Assembly: GCF_002455975.1 (NCBI RefSeq)
Contig: NZ_DKLM01000132.1
Location: 7,267-13,882, forward strand
Source of the DNA: Clostridium sp. UBA6640
Lineage (GTDB): Bacteria > Bacillota > Clostridia > Clostridiales > Clostridiaceae
DNA: 6,616 nucleotides
Reading direction: 5' to 3'
Shown: piece after piece, positions 1-5,364 of the stretch
Layout of the letters: each line of letters begins with the position of its first letter
How positions within the stretch are numbered: position 1 is the stretch's first letter
The notes under the pieces: generated by a model
Database searches by the model: none
Told to the model about the DNA's origin: nothing
The model's input: the letters and a program-made list of their open reading frames with translations, nothing else
Translations under genes and position numbers: made by a program

Positions 1-1
1 G

Positions 2-214
2 GCAGAAAATCAAAGGTTTGTAATTAGTTCTAATAACGCTAATGAGAATCAACAATGTCCTACTATGCTGATTTCGCCTAAGGGACAAGTAATTGAAGAA
101 GTGATTTCAAGTGAATTAGAGATAATTAAAAAAACTATAGATATTGATGATATATCAAATTGGTATTTAAATCAATGTAGAAATGATATTGTAGAAATAA
201 TTTCAAACACATAA
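2..214 (+). CDS. Carbon-nitrogen hydrolase (nitrilase superfamily), C-terminal part only
   Basis: The 5' end lies outside the window; 70 codons are visible, ending at TAA 212-214. The visible peptide begins AENQRFVISSNNANE and continues CPTMLISPKGQVIEE, then a stretch resembling the 'I-D-ID-D-ISNWYLNQCRND' end of the family. In nitrilase-superfamily enzymes this is the region after the catalytic Cys: an alpha helix with 'A-EN-xx-V---N', the strand pair 'S-I--P-G-V', and the closing 'D---V---R------R-D'. These enzymes cleave C-N bonds in amides, nitriles or carbamoyl groups in the cytoplasm. The Glu-Lys-Cys triad would lie upstream, so activity and substrate cannot be judged. The family call rests on the order of these C-terminal signatures. 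No terminator is visible in the 74 bases before the next gene, so read-through into the methyltransferase is possible. Confidence 0.72.
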   Translation, partial: AENQRFVISSNNANENQQCPTMLISPKGQVIEEVISSELEIIKKTIDIDDISNWYLNQCRNDIVEIISNT

Positions 215-288
215 CAACAATTTTGAAGTGATTGATGGATAATTTAATTGAAAGATGAGTTATATTCTATATATAGTGGAGGAACATA

Positions 289-1014
289 ATGATCAATGAT
301 TTACAAACATATTTAGAAAATATGAAAAAGCCTTGGAGTGTATTGTATTATAGATTGCTTTGGGAACAACTATCACAAGTAACTAATTGCAAAGTTCTCG
401 ATTTTGGAAGTGGATTAGGAATTACTGCAAATCATTTAGCAAAGAATAATGATGTTGTAGCAATAGAACCAGATGCTGGCATGATAGATATAAGAATGTG
501 TGACAACAATTATAAACAGATTATTGGTGATATAGAGCAATTAAAAGAGCAAGATGATAATTCCTTTGATGTTGTAATATGCCACAATGTTTTTGAATAT
601 GCGAAAGAGCGAAAAGAAATACTTAGAGAATTATGCCGAGTTCTTAAACCAAATGGGATAATATCTATAGTAAAGCATAATCATACAGGAAGAATCATAC
701 AAAAAATTGTTTTTGAAAACAATGTGGATGAAGCAATATCTCTACTTAATGGGGAAGCAACTAAGGTTATGAATTTTGGACAAGTGGATTATTATAATGT
801 AAATGATGTTAGAGATTGGATAGGAGATTTAGACGTTAATATTGAAAAGGTTCTTGGAGTTAGAACATTTTTGGGTTTGCAACAAAATAATGAAATTAAG
901 TATGAGCCAATGTGGCAAGAAAAAATGTTTGAAATTGAAATGAAAGTGTGCGACATAGATGAATATAGAAATATATCTTTTTATAATCACATCTTGTTAA
1001 GAAAATTAAGCTGA
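289..1014 (+). CDS. Class I SAM-dependent methyltransferase, SmtA/CmoM-like
   Basis: This 241-residue protein has the Rossmann methyltransferase order. Motif I is VLDFGSGLG at residues 36-44, the acidic end of strand 2 is VVAIEPD at 56-62, FDVVICHNVFEY at 93-104 is motif II, and LKPNGIISIV at 119-128 is motif III. After the core come 'NHTGRIIQKIVFENN' (131-145) and 'VLGVRTF' (188-194). From memory these align with the matching segments of E. coli CmoM (SmtA), which methylates 5-carboxymethoxyuridine in tRNA. That pathway (CmoA/CmoB) is not expected in clostridia, so the substrate may be different and I give no symbol. The start is set by GTGGAGGAA at 277-285, just upstream of ATG 289. It follows the hydrolase by 74 bases and may share its transcript. 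The length is normal for a small-molecule or tRNA methyltransferase of this group. Confidence 0.82.
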   Translation: MINDLQTYLENMKKPWSVLYYRLLWEQLSQVTNCKVLDFGSGLGITANHLAKNNDVVAIEPDAGMIDIRMCDNNYKQIIGDIEQLKEQDDNSFDVVICHNVFEYAKERKEILRELCRVLKPNGIISIVKHNHTGRIIQKIVFENNVDEAISLLNGEATKVMNFGQVDYYNVNDVRDWIGDLDVNIEKVLGVRTFLGLQQNNEIKYEPMWQEKMFEIEMKVCDIDEYRNISFYNHILLRKLS

Positions 1015-1071
1015 ATGCATTGAATATTAAATATCATGTGCACTGTGCAAATTTTAGATTGAAGATTTACT

Positions 1072-1212
1072 ATGAAAAATAAAGCAGCTTTTATTTTCAG
1101 TATTGTATTAAATATAGTATTCATAATATTGCTATTATTTATAGATAGAGTACTTAATTATCTATTAGTAATAGCAATTTTATATACAATAAAGATTACC
1201 TATATTATATAA
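1072..1212 (+). CDS. Possible 46-residue membrane peptide
   Basis: An ATG at 1072 opens 46 codons ending in TAA at 1210-1212, 20 bases before the next gene. The peptide starts MKNKAAFIFSIVLNIVFIIL and forms two hydrophobic stretches (about residues 5-24 and 28-46) split by the polar 'IDRVLN' turn, as in a membrane hairpin. The only Shine-Dalgarno candidate is a weak GAAG at about 1061-1064. I do not recognise a family. It could be a real small membrane protein, a remnant of a larger one, or chance, since AT-rich intergenic DNA often gives hydrophobic ORFs. The positively charged N-terminus and the uninterrupted hydrophobic pattern are the only support. Confidence 0.3.
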   Translation: MKNKAAFIFSIVLNIVFIILLLFIDRVLNYLLVIAILYTIKITYII

Positions 1213-1232
1213 AGAAGAAATGGGGATATATT

Positions 1233-2009
1233 ATGCTAATAGATGGGAAAATTGTAGAATGTGAATTTGAATACACAAAATGCTTTTCAGATTTTTATGA
1301 AAATGAAAATATAATTAGATTTCGTGATAATCAATTGAATGACATGTATTATCACAATTATACATATATAAAAAAAGCAATGAGTGAAAGTGAGTTGAAA
1401 GGTATTATACAAGATGAAATTTCACTGAGGCTATCCGAAAAAAGTGAATTTTGTAATATTCTTTTAAGTTCTGATGTCAACAACTCTTTGATGTCTACTA
1501 TTAAATACAATGCTGAAATATCAACAAATGGGTATTATTCCTTTGATATTTCTTATTTTCCAAGACTAAATGCTTTATCTGGTTGCATAATAAAGAAGGT
1601 TATCAATCAAGAAATGGTAGATGAAATTTTATTTTGTGACTTGCAACATGATGAGAAAAATCTTGGAAAAGATTTTTGTACAAGGAGATGTTACAGACGT
1701 GGAAAAGTATATGTTTCTAAGAAAGGGGTAAATTCTTACCTTTGTTACCATAATGGAGATATAATTGGAAATTGCGATTTGTTTATATATAAGGGGATTG
1801 CGAAAATCGAGGATTTTGCTGTTAGCCCCACATATCAGCGCAAAGGATATGGAACAACCATTCTTAAATCACTAATCGATATAGCGATAAAAGAGAATTG
1901 TCATACTATTTATCTGGTTACTGATGAGGATGATACTGCAAAGGAAATGTATCAAAAAATCGGATTTAATAAAATAGGTGAAAGAACTGATTTATTTTTT
2001 CAACTATAA
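1233..2009 (+). CDS. GNAT-family N-acetyltransferase with N-terminal extension
   Basis: The 258-residue protein carries a GNAT fold in its last ~95 residues. A strand pair 'YLCYHNGDIIGNCDLFI' (169-185) is followed by 'IEDFAVSPTYQRKGYGT' (192-208), whose QRKGYG at 202-207 is the acetyl-CoA pyrophosphate-binding Q/R-x-x-G-x-G motif. The family's closing element 'AKEMYQKIGFNKIGE' lies at 236-250. It should transfer an acetyl group from acetyl-CoA to an amine in the cytoplasm; the acceptor cannot be read from sequence. Residues 1-160 form an extension without the GNAT signature ('FSDFYENENIIRFRDNQL', 'DMYYHNYTYIKKAM'), probably substrate-specific or a degenerate second GNAT half. The start is supported by GGGG at about 1222-1225, eight bases before ATG 1233. 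A strong terminator-like hairpin begins 25 bases after the stop. It is full length and intact, unlike the GNAT relic further right. Confidence 0.85.
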   Translation: MLIDGKIVECEFEYTKCFSDFYENENIIRFRDNQLNDMYYHNYTYIKKAMSESELKGIIQDEISLRLSEKSEFCNILLSSDVNNSLMSTIKYNAEISTNGYYSFDISYFPRLNALSGCIIKKVINQEMVDEILFCDLQHDEKNLGKDFCTRRCYRRGKVYVSKKGVNSYLCYHNGDIIGNCDLFIYKGIAKIEDFAVSPTYQRKGYGTTILKSLIDIAIKENCHTIYLVTDEDDTAKEMYQKIGFNKIGERTDLFFQL

Positions 2010-2010
2010 T

Positions 2011-2336
2011 AAGCTCATGGAAGTACACATTCTTGTAGTTGCTATTTGCGGAGCAACTACTTTTTTATGCAAGCATGGATTACTTGACAATGTAAAGCAT
2101 ACAGGAGACAGCCTAGAATTACTTCAGAAACAAAAAGATATAGGGGAGATGCATTTTATATCCCAGCACAGGTAGCTGTTGACAATAGAGTTATCACTGC
2201 GAATGAAACTGTTGCCCTTCAATTTGCTTATGAAATTTATCAAAACGTAGACCTTGGTAAAGTATTTTATTGTAAAAAATACATATATTATGGATTTTTA
2301 GAAGGAATTTTGAATTATTGTAAGAATATATATTAA
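2011..2336 (+). pseudogene. DJ-1/PfpI-family relic, 5'-truncated and frameshifted
   Basis: Two reading frames together give the C-terminal half of a DJ-1/PfpI (YdeA-like) protein. Frame 1 (2011-~2147) reads VAICGATTFLCKHGLLDN, then VKHTGDSLELLQKQK. AICGAT includes the Cys that is the nucleophile-elbow residue of this family. Frame 2, shifted by one missing or two extra bases near 2140-2148, continues GDAFYIPAQVAVDNRVITAN and then ETVALQFAYEIYQNV, matching the family's 'D-N-x-IT-A-x-T-x-A-x-EFA' end, and runs on to TAA at 2334-2336. Everything N-terminal to the elbow is absent; the preceding DNA is the end of the GNAT gene. Members act on glyoxal-type damage, as proteases or as stress proteins; this copy cannot make a working product without both frames and its missing half. 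Residues after QNV may be native tail or read-through. Confidence 0.72.
2035..2066 (+). terminator. Intrinsic terminator after the GNAT gene, inside the DJ-1 relic
   Basis: A perfect 9-bp stem, GTAGTTGCT (2035-2043) with AGCAACTAC (2052-2060), encloses the 8-base loop ATTTGCGG and is followed directly by six T's (2061-2066). This is textbook Rho-independent terminator architecture on the + strand. It starts 25 bases after the acetyltransferase stop codon. The same bases encode the V-V-A-I-C-G-A-T-T elbow of the relic, so the hairpin either arose by chance within former coding sequence or is used now that the gene is dead. Confidence 0.6.
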
Positions 2337-2404
2337 TAAGAAGAAATAACAAGTTTGATAGAACAGGTTAGATATTTAAAAAGAACATTGGGGGTAATGC
2401 AAAT

Positions 2405-3424
2405 ATGTCAAACCGAAAACACAAAAGATTATTGTTGATGATATTCACAGTAATATTAAATTTTACTATAGTTACTAATAGTGTATATGCTCATTCTGGA
2501 AGGACAGACTCTTCTGGTGGACATAGGGATAATAAAAATGCTTCAGGGCTTGGATCATATCATTATCATCATGGATATGATGCTCATTTACATAGTAATG
2601 GTGTATGTCCATATGAGAGTAATTCCAACTCATTAACCACATCACCTGAAAGAGAAACAATCAGTAAAGAGAAAATAAAGGAAACTGGCTATGAAAATGG
2701 ATATAATGATGGATATAATGAAAAGCAAAGTAGCAGTTCTTCTTATTCAGGTGAGCATGTTGAAGAATATAAGTCAGAGTATGATTTAGGCTATGAAAAG
2801 GGAAGAAAGCAAATAGAAAGCCAAATAGCTGAAGCACATGATAAAGGTTATAAAGATGGTAAAAATGATAATAAATCTAATAATTATAAAATTGAATTGT
2901 TAATAAAGTCCTACGATGAAGGATATGAAAAGGGGTATAAAGAGTATAAGGATAATAAAATAAACGATTATGCTCTTTTAGGTGAAGAAGATGGGAAAGC
3001 TGACAAAGAAATTTTAGCTTTTGAAGATAATATAGACAATGATTTCGAAAATGCATATATGGAAGGATATAAAAAGGGACAAGCTGTATTGGAGGATACT
3101 TATATACAATATGGCTTTAATAAGGTATTTACAGGAAAAGAAGATAAAAATTTGAGTTTGGAAAAAGAAAAATACCTTCAATGGTTTAATAAAGGGCAAG
3201 AGAAAGGGAACAAGAAGCTAGAGGAGCTGAAGAAATACTTTTATGAACTTGGCTATCAGTCAAAGAAATATAGTATACCAGAAGAACTTACCATAGCATC
3301 TGATATATGCAATGAATATTATGAAAAGGGAAAAGCTGATAAAAGAAAGAAGAATATTTTATCAGGATCTATTGTAGGAGGAGGAGGTATTTTAGGAGCT
3401 ATATTTATAAAAAGAAAACGCTAA
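2405..3424 (+). CDS. Exported YHYH-domain protein with G-x3-G repeats and C-terminal anchor
   Basis: Residues 1-29 are a signal peptide: basic NRKHKR, hydrophobic LLLMIFTVILNFTIV, then SVYA before a likely cut ahead of H30. The mature head (30-70) is the short YHYH domain: HSGRTDSSGGHRDN, GLGSYHYHHGYDAHLH (48-63), then NGVCPY. Its histidines at 30, 40, 53, 55, 56, 61 and 63 could bind metal (inference). Residues ~90-312 are a Lys/Glu-rich helical region with repeated (Y/A)-x-x-G-Y-x-x-G units: G95/G99/G103, G129/G133, G148/G152, G173/G177, G193/G197, G221/G225, G264/G268, plus half units at G283 and G309. Residues ~317-334 are hydrophobic (GSIVGGGGILGAIFI) and end KRKR, a stop-transfer anchor; no LPxTG is seen. 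It is therefore likely a membrane-held surface protein facing outward. The start is fixed by GGGGG at 2390-2394. Function unknown. Confidence 0.85.
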   Translation: MSNRKHKRLLLMIFTVILNFTIVTNSVYAHSGRTDSSGGHRDNKNASGLGSYHYHHGYDAHLHSNGVCPYESNSNSLTTSPERETISKEKIKETGYENGYNDGYNEKQSSSSSYSGEHVEEYKSEYDLGYEKGRKQIESQIAEAHDKGYKDGKNDNKSNNYKIELLIKSYDEGYEKGYKEYKDNKINDYALLGEEDGKADKEILAFEDNIDNDFENAYMEGYKKGQAVLEDTYIQYGFNKVFTGKEDKNLSLEKEKYLQWFNKGQEKGNKKLEELKKYFYELGYQSKKYSIPEELTIASDICNEYYEKGKADKRKKNILSGSIVGGGGILGAIFIKRKR

Positions 3425-3503
3425 TGAATTATTTTAATTAAGTAACACTCTCAGACACTTCTGCATGCTCTGCTAGTAGTTAGCAAGTTTGTAGGAGAGT
3501 TAT

Positions 3504-3641
3504 ATGGAGAAGGAAAATAATAAAAGACTCACAGTAAACTTAAAGGAATATGTAATCCAAGTGGCTGAAGAAATGGCAGTCCCTGTAAGGTATAATCTAG
3601 GGAAATTTACTGGAATATTGATGGGAGATTTAAGGCTATGA
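3504..3641 (+). CDS. Hypothetical 45-residue small protein
   Basis: ATG 3504 is preceded by a strong AGGAGAG at 3493-3499 and opens 45 codons (MEKENNKRLTVNLKEY, then VIQVAEEMAVPVRYNLGKF and TGILMGDLRL) ending in TGA 3639-3641. The composition looks protein-like: charged start, an amphipathic 'EYVIQVAEEM' stretch and a Gly-containing end, with no transmembrane segment. The stop codon sits inside the left arm of a strong terminator, so transcript and ORF end together. I recognise no family; it could be a genuine small protein, the surviving start of a larger gene, or the coding part of a regulatory RNA. The leader before it (3447-3500) contains inverted repeats, one of which could pair with the ribosome binding site. 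Confidence 0.45.
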   Translation: MEKENNKRLTVNLKEYVIQVAEEMAVPVRYNLGKFTGILMGDLRL

Positions 3642-3662
3642 GGGTGGCTCATGGCCTTTTTT
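3632..3662 (+). terminator. Strong intrinsic terminator overlapping the small ORF's stop
   Basis: AAGGCTATGAG (3632-3642) pairs with CTCATGGCCTT (3648-3658) over 11 bp with one G-U wobble. The loop is GGTGG, and the T run extends through 3662. It ends transcription of the 45-codon ORF and any read-through from the YHYH gene. The next gene has its own promoter just downstream. Confidence 0.82.
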
Positions 3663-3697
3663 ATTCATTAGATTAAGTCAAAAAGTTATTTTTTCCT

Positions 3698-3726
3698 TTG
3701 CAATAATCCATCAGAGGATGTATTAT
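3698..3726 (+). promoter_or_regulatory. Putative sigma-A promoter for the TIGR04540-like gene
   Basis: TTGCAA (3698-3703) and TATTAT (3721-3726) are separated by exactly 17 bases, giving 4/6 and 5/6 matches to the housekeeping consensus. Transcription would start near 3733 and leave a leader of about 30 bases before ATG 3764. Its position between a terminator and an isolated gene supports the call. Confidence 0.5.
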
Positions 3727-3763
3727 AATTATATTAAAATTTATGATTTATAAAGGAGCTATT

Positions 3764-4003
3764 ATGAGAACAGTATATAAAAATCCTAAAGAACTAGGGC
3801 ATAGAATTAAGGATTTAGTTGATACATATAATGATGGACTAATTTCTTATGAAAAGTTTGAACAAATAATTATTGAAATGATAGAAAAGAATGAAGATAG
3901 AATTTATAAAAATGGATTCATGCCATCAAAATTAATTAGTATTATAGGTGAAGACAGAAAATCAATAATAGATGAAATAAAAAGTAAAATAGAGAACCAG
4001 TAG
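3764..4003 (+). CDS. Small conserved hypothetical protein, TIGR04540-like
   Basis: The 79-residue product begins MRTVYKNPKELGHRIKDLVD and continues with 'YNDGLISYEKFEQIIIEMIE' and 'NEDRIYKNGFMPSKL', ending in a charged helix. From memory this matches the small Firmicutes family TIGR04540 (CLB_0814 type), in which 'NP-EL---I-DLV--Y-DG-I--E' and 'I-KNG-----L---IG--R' recur; I could not check this by search. The function of that family is not known to me. The protein appears cytoplasmic and mostly helical, with no signal or membrane segment. I place the start at 3764, not at the in-frame ATG 3743, because AAGGAG at 3753-3758 precedes 3764 at normal spacing, while 3743 has none. It is monocistronic: a promoter at 3698-3726 and a hairpin terminator from 4043 bound it. 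Confidence 0.75.
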   Translation: MRTVYKNPKELGHRIKDLVDTYNDGLISYEKFEQIIIEMIEKNEDRIYKNGFMPSKLISIIGEDRKSIIDEIKSKIENQ

Positions 4004-4042
4004 TTTAGATGGAGTAAAAGAAGTCATTTGGCTTGTAAAACT

Positions 4043-4080
4043 AACCTATTCATTTTCATATGAAATGAATAGGTTTATTA
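4043..4080 (+). terminator. Hairpin terminator downstream of the TIGR04540-like gene
   Basis: AACCTATTCATTT (4043-4055) and AAATGAATAGGTT (4063-4075) are perfect 13-bp inverted arms around a 7-base loop TCATATG. They begin 39 bases after the stop codon. The tail TTATTACATTTT is U-rich but broken, so termination may be partial. The arms resemble those of the second hairpin at 4103-4144. Confidence 0.55.
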
Positions 4081-4102
4081 CATTTTAATATAGTATTTAT
4101 AG

Positions 4103-4144
4103 AAATAAACATATTCATTTAGTATCAAATGAATATGTTTATTT
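4103..4144. repeat. Perfect 18-bp inverted repeat (second hairpin, probable terminator)
   Basis: AAATAAACATATTCATTT (4103-4120) and its exact complement (4127-4144) flank the 6-base loop AGTATC. The right arm ends GTTTATTT, giving a U-rich 3' side on the + strand, and the left arm gives the same on the - strand, so it could act in either direction. No gene faces it from the right, so a back-up terminator or RNA stability element is most likely. Confidence 0.6.
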
Positions 4145-4161
4145 AAGCATGTCCTCTATTA

Positions 4162-4190
4162 TTGTGATTAATGTAAATTCATGGTAAGAT
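4162..4190 (+). promoter_or_regulatory. Putative promoter for the TPR-like gene
   Basis: TTGTGA (4162-4167) and TAAGAT (4185-4190) are 17 bases apart. The -35 is a fair match and the -10 a weak one (4/6). The perfect palindrome AGATTAATCT (4187-4196) overlaps the -10 and could be an operator half or chance. The leader to ATG 4228 would be about 30 bases. Confidence 0.35.
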
Positions 4191-4227
4191 TAATCTGGTA
4201 AATCATTGTAAGATAAGGAGATGTAAT

Positions 4228-4959
4228 ATGTTAGTAAACCGTATAGGATTTATAGTTTGTACTTTTTTATTGATGATTATATTATCAGTGTTAACGAAGA
4301 ATGTTATTATAGCAGGAATTATTACATTTATTACTGTAATGATTGGGTATATAATTATTGCATATATGAGAAATAAAAAAAGAATCAATCTGCTAGAAGA
4401 AGAGTGCGATCCAGAAGCATTTTTGGAAGCTATAGAAAAACAAAGAGCTATTGTAGGCAAAAAAGATAAATATAATATTTATTTGGACATTGATAAGGCA
4501 GTAGGACTTATTAGCATGGGAGAGTTTGAAGAGGCAAAGGAACTCTTGATGTCCATTGATAAAACTCATTTGTCGGCAAAAAATGGAACGCTACTCATAT
4601 ATACGATAGATTTATTATGCTGCTTATATGAACTTGGAGAAATTTCTCATGCGGAGGAAATATTTGAGACTCAAATTCCTTTATTACCGCCTGTAAATCC
4701 AAGAATGACTTTATCTATGAAATTGCTGGTGGCAGAAAGATTTTTGTTTTTAAATAGATATGAGGAAAGTAGAGAAAAGTTCCAAGAATTATTAAATGAA
4801 AAGATGACAAAGCGTGTGAGAATAAGTGTTTTGTATAGCTTAGCAAAAATAGATGAAAACACTGGAGATATTGATTCTGCACAGAATAAATATAAGGAAG
4901 CAGCAGAATCAGGAAATAAACTATGGATAGCAAAGGAAGCTAAGAGGTGTTTAAATTAG
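4228..4959 (+). CDS. Membrane-anchored tetratricopeptide-like protein
   Basis: The 243-residue protein starts with two hydrophobic helices (about 5-22 and 26-46) joined by a short TKN turn, then YMRNKKR, whose charge suggests the rest stays in the cytoplasm. Residues ~83-240 are helix pairs of TPR type: 'AVGLISMGEFEEAKELLMSI' (91-110), 'LLCCLYELGEISHAEEIFE' (129-147), 'AERFLFLNRYEESREKFQEL' (169-188) and 'LAKIDENTGDIDSAQNKYKE' (205-224). Each shows the G/N-x-[Y/F/I]-x-x-[A/S] turn typical of TPRs. Such proteins normally scaffold other proteins; the partner is not evident. The start is fixed by AAGGAG at 4215-4220, seven bases before ATG. A decayed acetyltransferase begins two bases after the stop, so the two may once have been co-transcribed. 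I do not recognise a named family. Confidence 0.78.
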   Translation: MLVNRIGFIVCTFLLMIILSVLTKNVIIAGIITFITVMIGYIIIAYMRNKKRINLLEEECDPEAFLEAIEKQRAIVGKKDKYNIYLDIDKAVGLISMGEFEEAKELLMSIDKTHLSAKNGTLLIYTIDLLCCLYELGEISHAEEIFETQIPLLPPVNPRMTLSMKLLVAERFLFLNRYEESREKFQELLNEKMTKRVRISVLYSLAKIDENTGDIDSAQNKYKEAAESGNKLWIAKEAKRCLN

Positions 4960-4961
4960 CG

Positions 4962-5238
4962 GTGATTACAAGAGAATTTAAATATAAGGACTTAAATATA
5001 GTAACTATGAAATTGGAAGTGAAGGTATAGTATATATTGATCTATAAACAATCAAGGTTATGGAAGTGATATATTTAAGCATATAGAGAGAACCTTTTTT
5101 AGTCATGGCGCAGAATATATGTACCTAACACCAGAGAAAGTTGGTGGAGCATCATTTTGGTGCTCATTAGGCTTTAAGGATAGTGGAAAAATAGATCCAG
5201 ATAATCGTGAGTCAATATGCATTAAAAAAGTTGAATAA
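4962..5238 (+). pseudogene. Decayed GNAT acetyltransferase
   Basis: Three frames carry pieces of one small GNAT protein. From GTG 4962 the first frame reads VITREFKYKDLNIVTMKLE, a plausible N-terminus, and stops at 5028-5030. The second frame (from ~5006) gives YEIGSEGIVYIDL and stops at 5045-5047. The third (from 5044) gives INNQGYGSDIFKHIERTFFS, then EYMYLTPEKVGGASFWCSLG and FKDSGKIDPDNRESICIKK, ending at TAA 5236-5238. NQGYGS is the acetyl-CoA loop and 'ASFWCSLGFKDSG' the closing GNAT element. The N-terminal half is far too short for the family, so an internal deletion accompanies the two frameshifts. The GTG lies two bases after the TPR gene's stop, with AGAGGTG at 4943-4949 as a distant ribosome site. 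Any product would be non-functional. Confidence 0.68.
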
Positions 5239-5264
5239 ATAATACAGCACTGAAATAATCTATT

Positions 5265-5293
5265 TTGATGGAGAGTCATATTATAGTTAAAAT
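5265..5293 (+). promoter_or_regulatory. Putative promoter for the CPBP protease gene
   Basis: TTGATG (5265-5270) and TAAAAT (5288-5293) are spaced by 17 bases (4/6 and 5/6 matches). The leader would be about 65 bases to ATG 5365. The rest of 5239-5364 shows no ORF or hairpin I can support. Confidence 0.4.
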
Positions 5294-5364
5294 ATAAATT
5301 AAGTTACAACAGCAGGAAAATGCGTAAAAGAGAATCTTTATATTAACTATATAAGGAGGTTTTT

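Noticed and set aside
248..274. TTGAAA and TATATA about 16 bases apart as a promoter for the methyltransferase
   Set aside because: The start point would fall within or just before the ribosome binding site at 277-285, leaving no usable leader.
1039..1049. Palindrome TGCACTGTGCA as an operator
   Set aside because: Arms are only five bases and no promoter can be placed beside it; likely chance.
2310..2338. TTGAAT and TTAATA at 17-base spacing as a promoter for the YHYH gene
   Set aside because: The -10 is poor in a very AT-rich stretch and lies at the end of the DJ-1 relic; not better than background.
2475..2660. Minus-strand ORF of 61 codons rich in His and Tyr
   Set aside because: It is the antisense shadow of the YHYH coding sequence and has no ribosome site.
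3743..3763. Upstream in-frame ATG as start of the TIGR04540-like gene
   Set aside because: The AAGGAG at 3753-3758 lies between the two ATGs and serves 3764.
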